Positions 60,363 to 64,000 of a stretch of 64,000 bases of DNA are shown here, piece by piece. Numbering within the stretch: position 1 is the first letter of the stretch; each line of letters begins with the position of its first letter. Origin of the DNA: Quercus robur (taxonomy: Eukaryota > Streptophyta > Magnoliopsida > Fagales > Fagaceae); the NCBI RefSeq assembly GCF_932294415.1, contig NC_065543.1:759476-823475 (forward strand), written 5' to 3'. The notes under the pieces are model-generated. The model had not been told where the DNA came from. It worked only from the letters and a program-made list of their open reading frames with translations, and did not search any database. The position numbers were made by a program, and so were the translations under genes.

Positions 60363-63300
60363 ATGGAATCCAACCCAGATTCAACGGCCTTGGCCCAGCA
60401 AGTTCAAGCCCTGGCAGCCACCATTGAGGAACTCACCAGGCAGAACCAGGAAATGAAGCTGCGGCTCCAGCAGGTTCAACAAGCTCAACAGGAAGAAAAC
60501 CGGTCCAAGGGTAACACGGAGGGAGAGGGGGATAGCCAACAGAGGGAAACCCCCCGGAGACCAACTACTCCGGACGAACAGAACTCAGATCTTCTTCGGG
60601 AAATGAGGAAAGAGATGGACGAACTAAGGAGCGCTATCAAGGAAAAGACAGACCGGAGTGTAGACAAGATGGTAAGGGCTACAGATTCGCCCTTCACTGC
60701 AGCGGTACTTGATTGCCCCGTGCCGTCAAAGTTTCGCCTGCCTCAATTAGAACCATTCGACGGACTCAAGGACCCTCAAGATCATCTTAATACCTTTAAG
60801 ACGACTCTGGGCCTTCAACAACCACCTGACGAGATATTATGCCGTTCCTTCCCTACGACTCTCAAAGGAGCTGCAAGAGAGTGGTTTACTAAGTTGCCAA
60901 ACTCGTCCATAGACAACTTCGATCAGCTAAGTAGTGCTTTCCTGCGTCACTTCATAGGGGGACAACGCCCAAGGAGACCAGTAGATTACTTACTCACCAT
61001 AAGACAGGGAGAGAAGGAGACTCTGAGGTCATATGTCAAGCGATTCACCCGGGAAACTCTGGAGGTGGACGAAGCTGATGACAAGGTGCAACTGACGACC
61101 TTCAAGGCAGGGTTGAAATCCAGAGACCTTGTAGCCTCTCTTGCCAAAAACCCCCCGAAGACAATGGCTGAGATGCTCCTGAAGGCCCAAAAATACATGA
61201 ATGCGGAAGACGCTCTAGCTGCCATAAAAGATACCGAGAGGCTAGGAGACAAGTCCAAGAGGGAAGACGACCGCAGAGGGCAAAAGAGAGACAGACCAGA
61301 ACGTCGGAACAGTGACGGGAATAGAAGGAGAGATGAAAAAAATCCTCGTCAGGTAAAATTTACTCCTTTGGTTATGCCTGTTGACAAGATTTTCACGCAG
61401 ATCAAGGACGAGCATTATCTCAAATGGCCCAGGCCATTACACTCGTCCCCCAACGTACGTGACAAGAACAAGTATTGCCGGTTCCACAGAGACCACGGCC
61501 ACAACATAGAAGATTGCAGAGACCTGAAGGAACAAATAGAGGAGTTAATACGGAAAGGAAAGTTGCAGAAATATGTAAAGAAAGGAGAATATAGCAAGTT
61601 CAGAGACGACAACAGGACCCAAAATGAATCCTTCACTCGGGATGACGACCATACGTCCCAACCTCCACGCAAAGTGATCGGGGAGATAAACACGATCACG
61701 GGAGGACCATTCTCAGGAGGGTCATTCAGATCACTTAGAAAAGCATACCACAGACAGGTAAACAGCGTCCACGCCATTCCTCCGTCCAAGTACCGACGAA
61801 CATACCAAGATATGTCCTTTAATGAAGGAGACGCCAGGGGAGTGAAGCAGCCTCACAACGATCCCCTGGTCATAGTGCTGAATATAGAAGGGTTCAATAC
61901 CAGAAGGATCCTTGTTGATAACGGAAGCTCAGCGGATATCATCTACCTCCCAGCCTTCCAGCAGTTGAAATTAGATCCAAAAAGGCTCCGTCCTTTTGAC
62001 TCTCCGCTTGTCAATTTCAGTGGAGACAGGGTCTACCCCAGGGGTATAGTGACTCTGACGGTGACAGCAGGGACCTATCCGTTGCAGCTGACCAAACAAG
62101 TAGATTTCCTGGTTGTAGATTGCCCCTCGTCCTACGATGTCATCATTGGGAGGCCTACCCTAAACAAGTGGAAGGCGGCAACGTCCACTTACTGTTTGAA
62201 GGTGAAATTCCCAACAGACGATGGTGTAGGTGAAGTGAAGGGTGATCAGGTCCTGGCAAGGGAGTGCTACCAGGCCGTACTGGCAAGAAAGGAGAACCAC
62301 ACGTGGACGATAGAAGAAAAAGAGGAAGACGGAGTGGAGATCCTGGAAGCAGTGGAGTTGGTAGAAGGAAATGCGGACAGGACAACCAGGATAGGGACGA
62401 CGCTAAGCCCTGAGATGAGAGCGAGACTCATAAAGTTCCTTAAAGGGAATCTTGATGTCTTTGCATGGAGTCACGAGGACATGCCAGGCATATCTCCAGA
62501 GATCATCCAGCATAGACTGAATGTGGACGCCAACAGGAAGCCCGTTCAGCAACGACGAAGAACTTTCGCTCCAGAGCGAGATCAGGCAGTAGCAGAAGAG
62601 GTAACCAAACTCTTGACGGCTGGGTTCATCCGGGAGGTATACTACCCAGAATGGCTCGCCAACGTCGTCCTGGTAAAGAAACCAAATGGAAAGTGGAGAA
62701 TGTGTGTAGACTTCACTGACCTGAATAAAGCATGCCCAAAGGACAGCTTCCCTCTACCAAGGATAGACCAGCTCGTGGACTCTACCGCTGGACACAAGTT
62801 GTTAACGTTCATGGACGCCTTCTCAGGGTACAACCAGATAAAGATGGCTGAAGAAGACCAGGAGAAGACCGCCTTCATCACCAGCCAGGGACTCTATTGT
62901 TACAAGGTGATGCCTTTTGGGTTGAAAAATGCTGGAGCTACATATCAGAGGATGGTAAACAAAATGTTCCACCAACAAATTGGCAGAAACATGGAGGTAT
63001 ACGTAGACGATATGCTCGTCAAGAGTAAGGAAGAGCTTGCACATCTGGACGACCTGGAGGAGACTTTCGCAACCCTGAGAAAACACCAGATGAAGTTGAA
63101 TCCAAACAAATGTGTTTTTGGGGTAGCCTCGGGAAAATTCTTGGGATTCATGGTGTCCCAGAGAGGAATAGAAGCCAATCCAGAAAAAGTACAAGCTATC
63201 ATTGACATGGCCCCACCCAAGACCGTCAAGGATGTACAAAAACTTACAGGAAGGATAGCAACTCTAAATAGGTTCGTCTCTAGGGCCACAGACAAATGCC

Positions 63301-64000
63301 TGCCCTTTTTCAAAACCCTCAAGCAAGCTTTCGTTTGGACCGACGAATGCGAAGCAGCGTTCCAAGAGCTGAAGCGATATCTGAGCAGTCCACCTCTCCT
63401 GAGCCCGTCTAAAGGAGGGGAGAACCTATACTTGTACCTGGCGGTGTCAGCCTCGGCAGTCAGCGCAGCCTTGATTAGAGAAGAAGGCAAAAAGCAACTC
63501 CCGGTGTACTACGTCAGTCAGGCCTTTCAAGGAGCTGAGTTCAGATACCCAAGGATTGAAAAGATTGCGTTCGCGCTTATAGTAGCCTCGCGCAAGCTCA
63601 GGCCGTATTTCCAGTCAAATCCTATCTTTGTGATGACGGATCAACCAATTAAGAAATCAATGAACAGACCAGAAGCAGCAGGGAGAATGGTCCAATGGGC
63701 AATCAAACTCAGCCAATTTGACATCGAGTACCATCCAAGAGCAGCCATCAAGGCACAAGCTCTGGCTGACTTCATCGTTGAATTCACTCTTCCAGACGAA
63801 GAAGGAACTACAGACGAAGTTGATAAATGGACAATACAGACAGATGGTTCGTCGGCCCAAAAGAGGGGGGAGTAGGGGTCGTCATAACTACCCCCGACGG
63901 AGAAGTGATGAAATATGGAGTTCAACTGGAATTCCCAGCCACCAATAATGAAGCCGAATATGAAGGAATATTGACGGGCTTGAGGCTTGGAAAAGCTCTT
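60363..64000 (+). pseudogene. Gypsy gag-pol polyprotein, one frameshift, truncated by window end
   Basis: The open frame runs 60363-63875 (1,170 aa). The N-terminal coiled coil is Gln-rich (residues about 10-45). The Gag domain lies at about 110-240 ([30 protein letters not shown]). A variant zinc knuckle [14 protein letters not shown] is near residue 372. The protease site reads [12 protein letters not shown] (about 516). Reverse transcriptase runs about 750-925 with [13 protein letters not shown] and the catalytic YVDD near 880. A first RNase H follows ([16 protein letters not shown]). A second, archaeal-like RNase H begins QTDGSSAQK near 1160. A one-base loss in the G-run at 63865-63870 then leads to TAG at 63873-63875; the other frame resumes with NNEAEYEGILTGL. 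Apart from that lesion the frame is intact. Confidence 0.9.

Larger units (their letters stand above)
55666..64000 (+). mobile_element. Ty3/Gypsy retrotransposon, Tat-like, 5' part only
   Basis: A putative very long 5' LTR (about 55666-60286) is followed by a Tat-type primer-binding site and a gag-pol frame that continues to the window edge. The domain order is Gag, protease, reverse transcriptase, RNase H, then a second RNase H of the archaeal-like type, which marks the Tat/Ogre lineage. Integrase and the 3' LTR must lie beyond the window. The frame has a single lesion, so the copy looks young. The left boundary is inferred from a TGTGGGGCCC start and cannot be confirmed without the second LTR. 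Confidence 0.85.

Overview
This window is nuclear DNA of a flowering plant, most likely a eudicot and possibly a woody one. The evidence is AT-rich intergenic DNA, GT-AG introns, plastid transit-peptide genes, and plant L1, Ty1/Copia, Ty3/Gypsy (Tat-like), hAT, MITE and SINE elements. The species cannot be named from sequence alone. No operons, CRISPR arrays or bacterial features are present.

Five host genes were assembled exon by exon, and in each complete model the exon lengths add up to an open frame. (1) Cytosolic methionyl-tRNA synthetase, + strand, 826-8228, missing its N-terminus (15 exons seen). (2) Plastid 4-hydroxy-tetrahydrodipicolinate reductase of lysine synthesis, + strand, 30162-37426, 8 exons, 335 aa. 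(3) Poly(ADP-ribose) glycohydrolase, + strand, 38973-47343, 11 exons, 566 aa. (4) A plastid thioredoxin-like-fold protein of the MRL7/SVR4 family, + strand, 49631-52076, 5 coding exons, 355 aa. (5) A small secreted Cys-rich protein with a beta-trefoil-like C-terminus, - strand, 54219-52583, 2 exons, 220 aa.

Mobile DNA makes up much of the rest. A full-length but decayed L1-type LINE (about 9014-22011) was split by a 7.4-kb Ty1/Copia element (14465-21864) with a perfect 5-bp target duplication. A 6.5-kb hAT-like element (23639-30153) sits directly against the start codon of the reductase gene, with a perfect 8-bp target duplication. It contains simple repeats and smaller inverted-repeat elements. 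A 1.08-kb hAT-like element (5729-6807) lies in a synthetase intron and carries a frameshifted antisense piece of a different synthetase gene, organellar prolyl-tRNA synthetase. The right end of the window (about 55666 to the end) is the 5' part of a Tat-like Ty3/Gypsy element. Its very long putative LTR holds 24 tandem copies of an 80-bp unit, and its gag-pol frame is almost intact.

With the transposons removed, the synthetase and reductase genes would lie only about 2.4 kb apart, so this is a compact gene row expanded by nested insertions. No new multi-gene system is visible. The most interesting points are the transposon abutting the reductase start codon, the gene-capturing hAT element, and the composite Gypsy LTR with its expanded minisatellite and an antisense small ORF.
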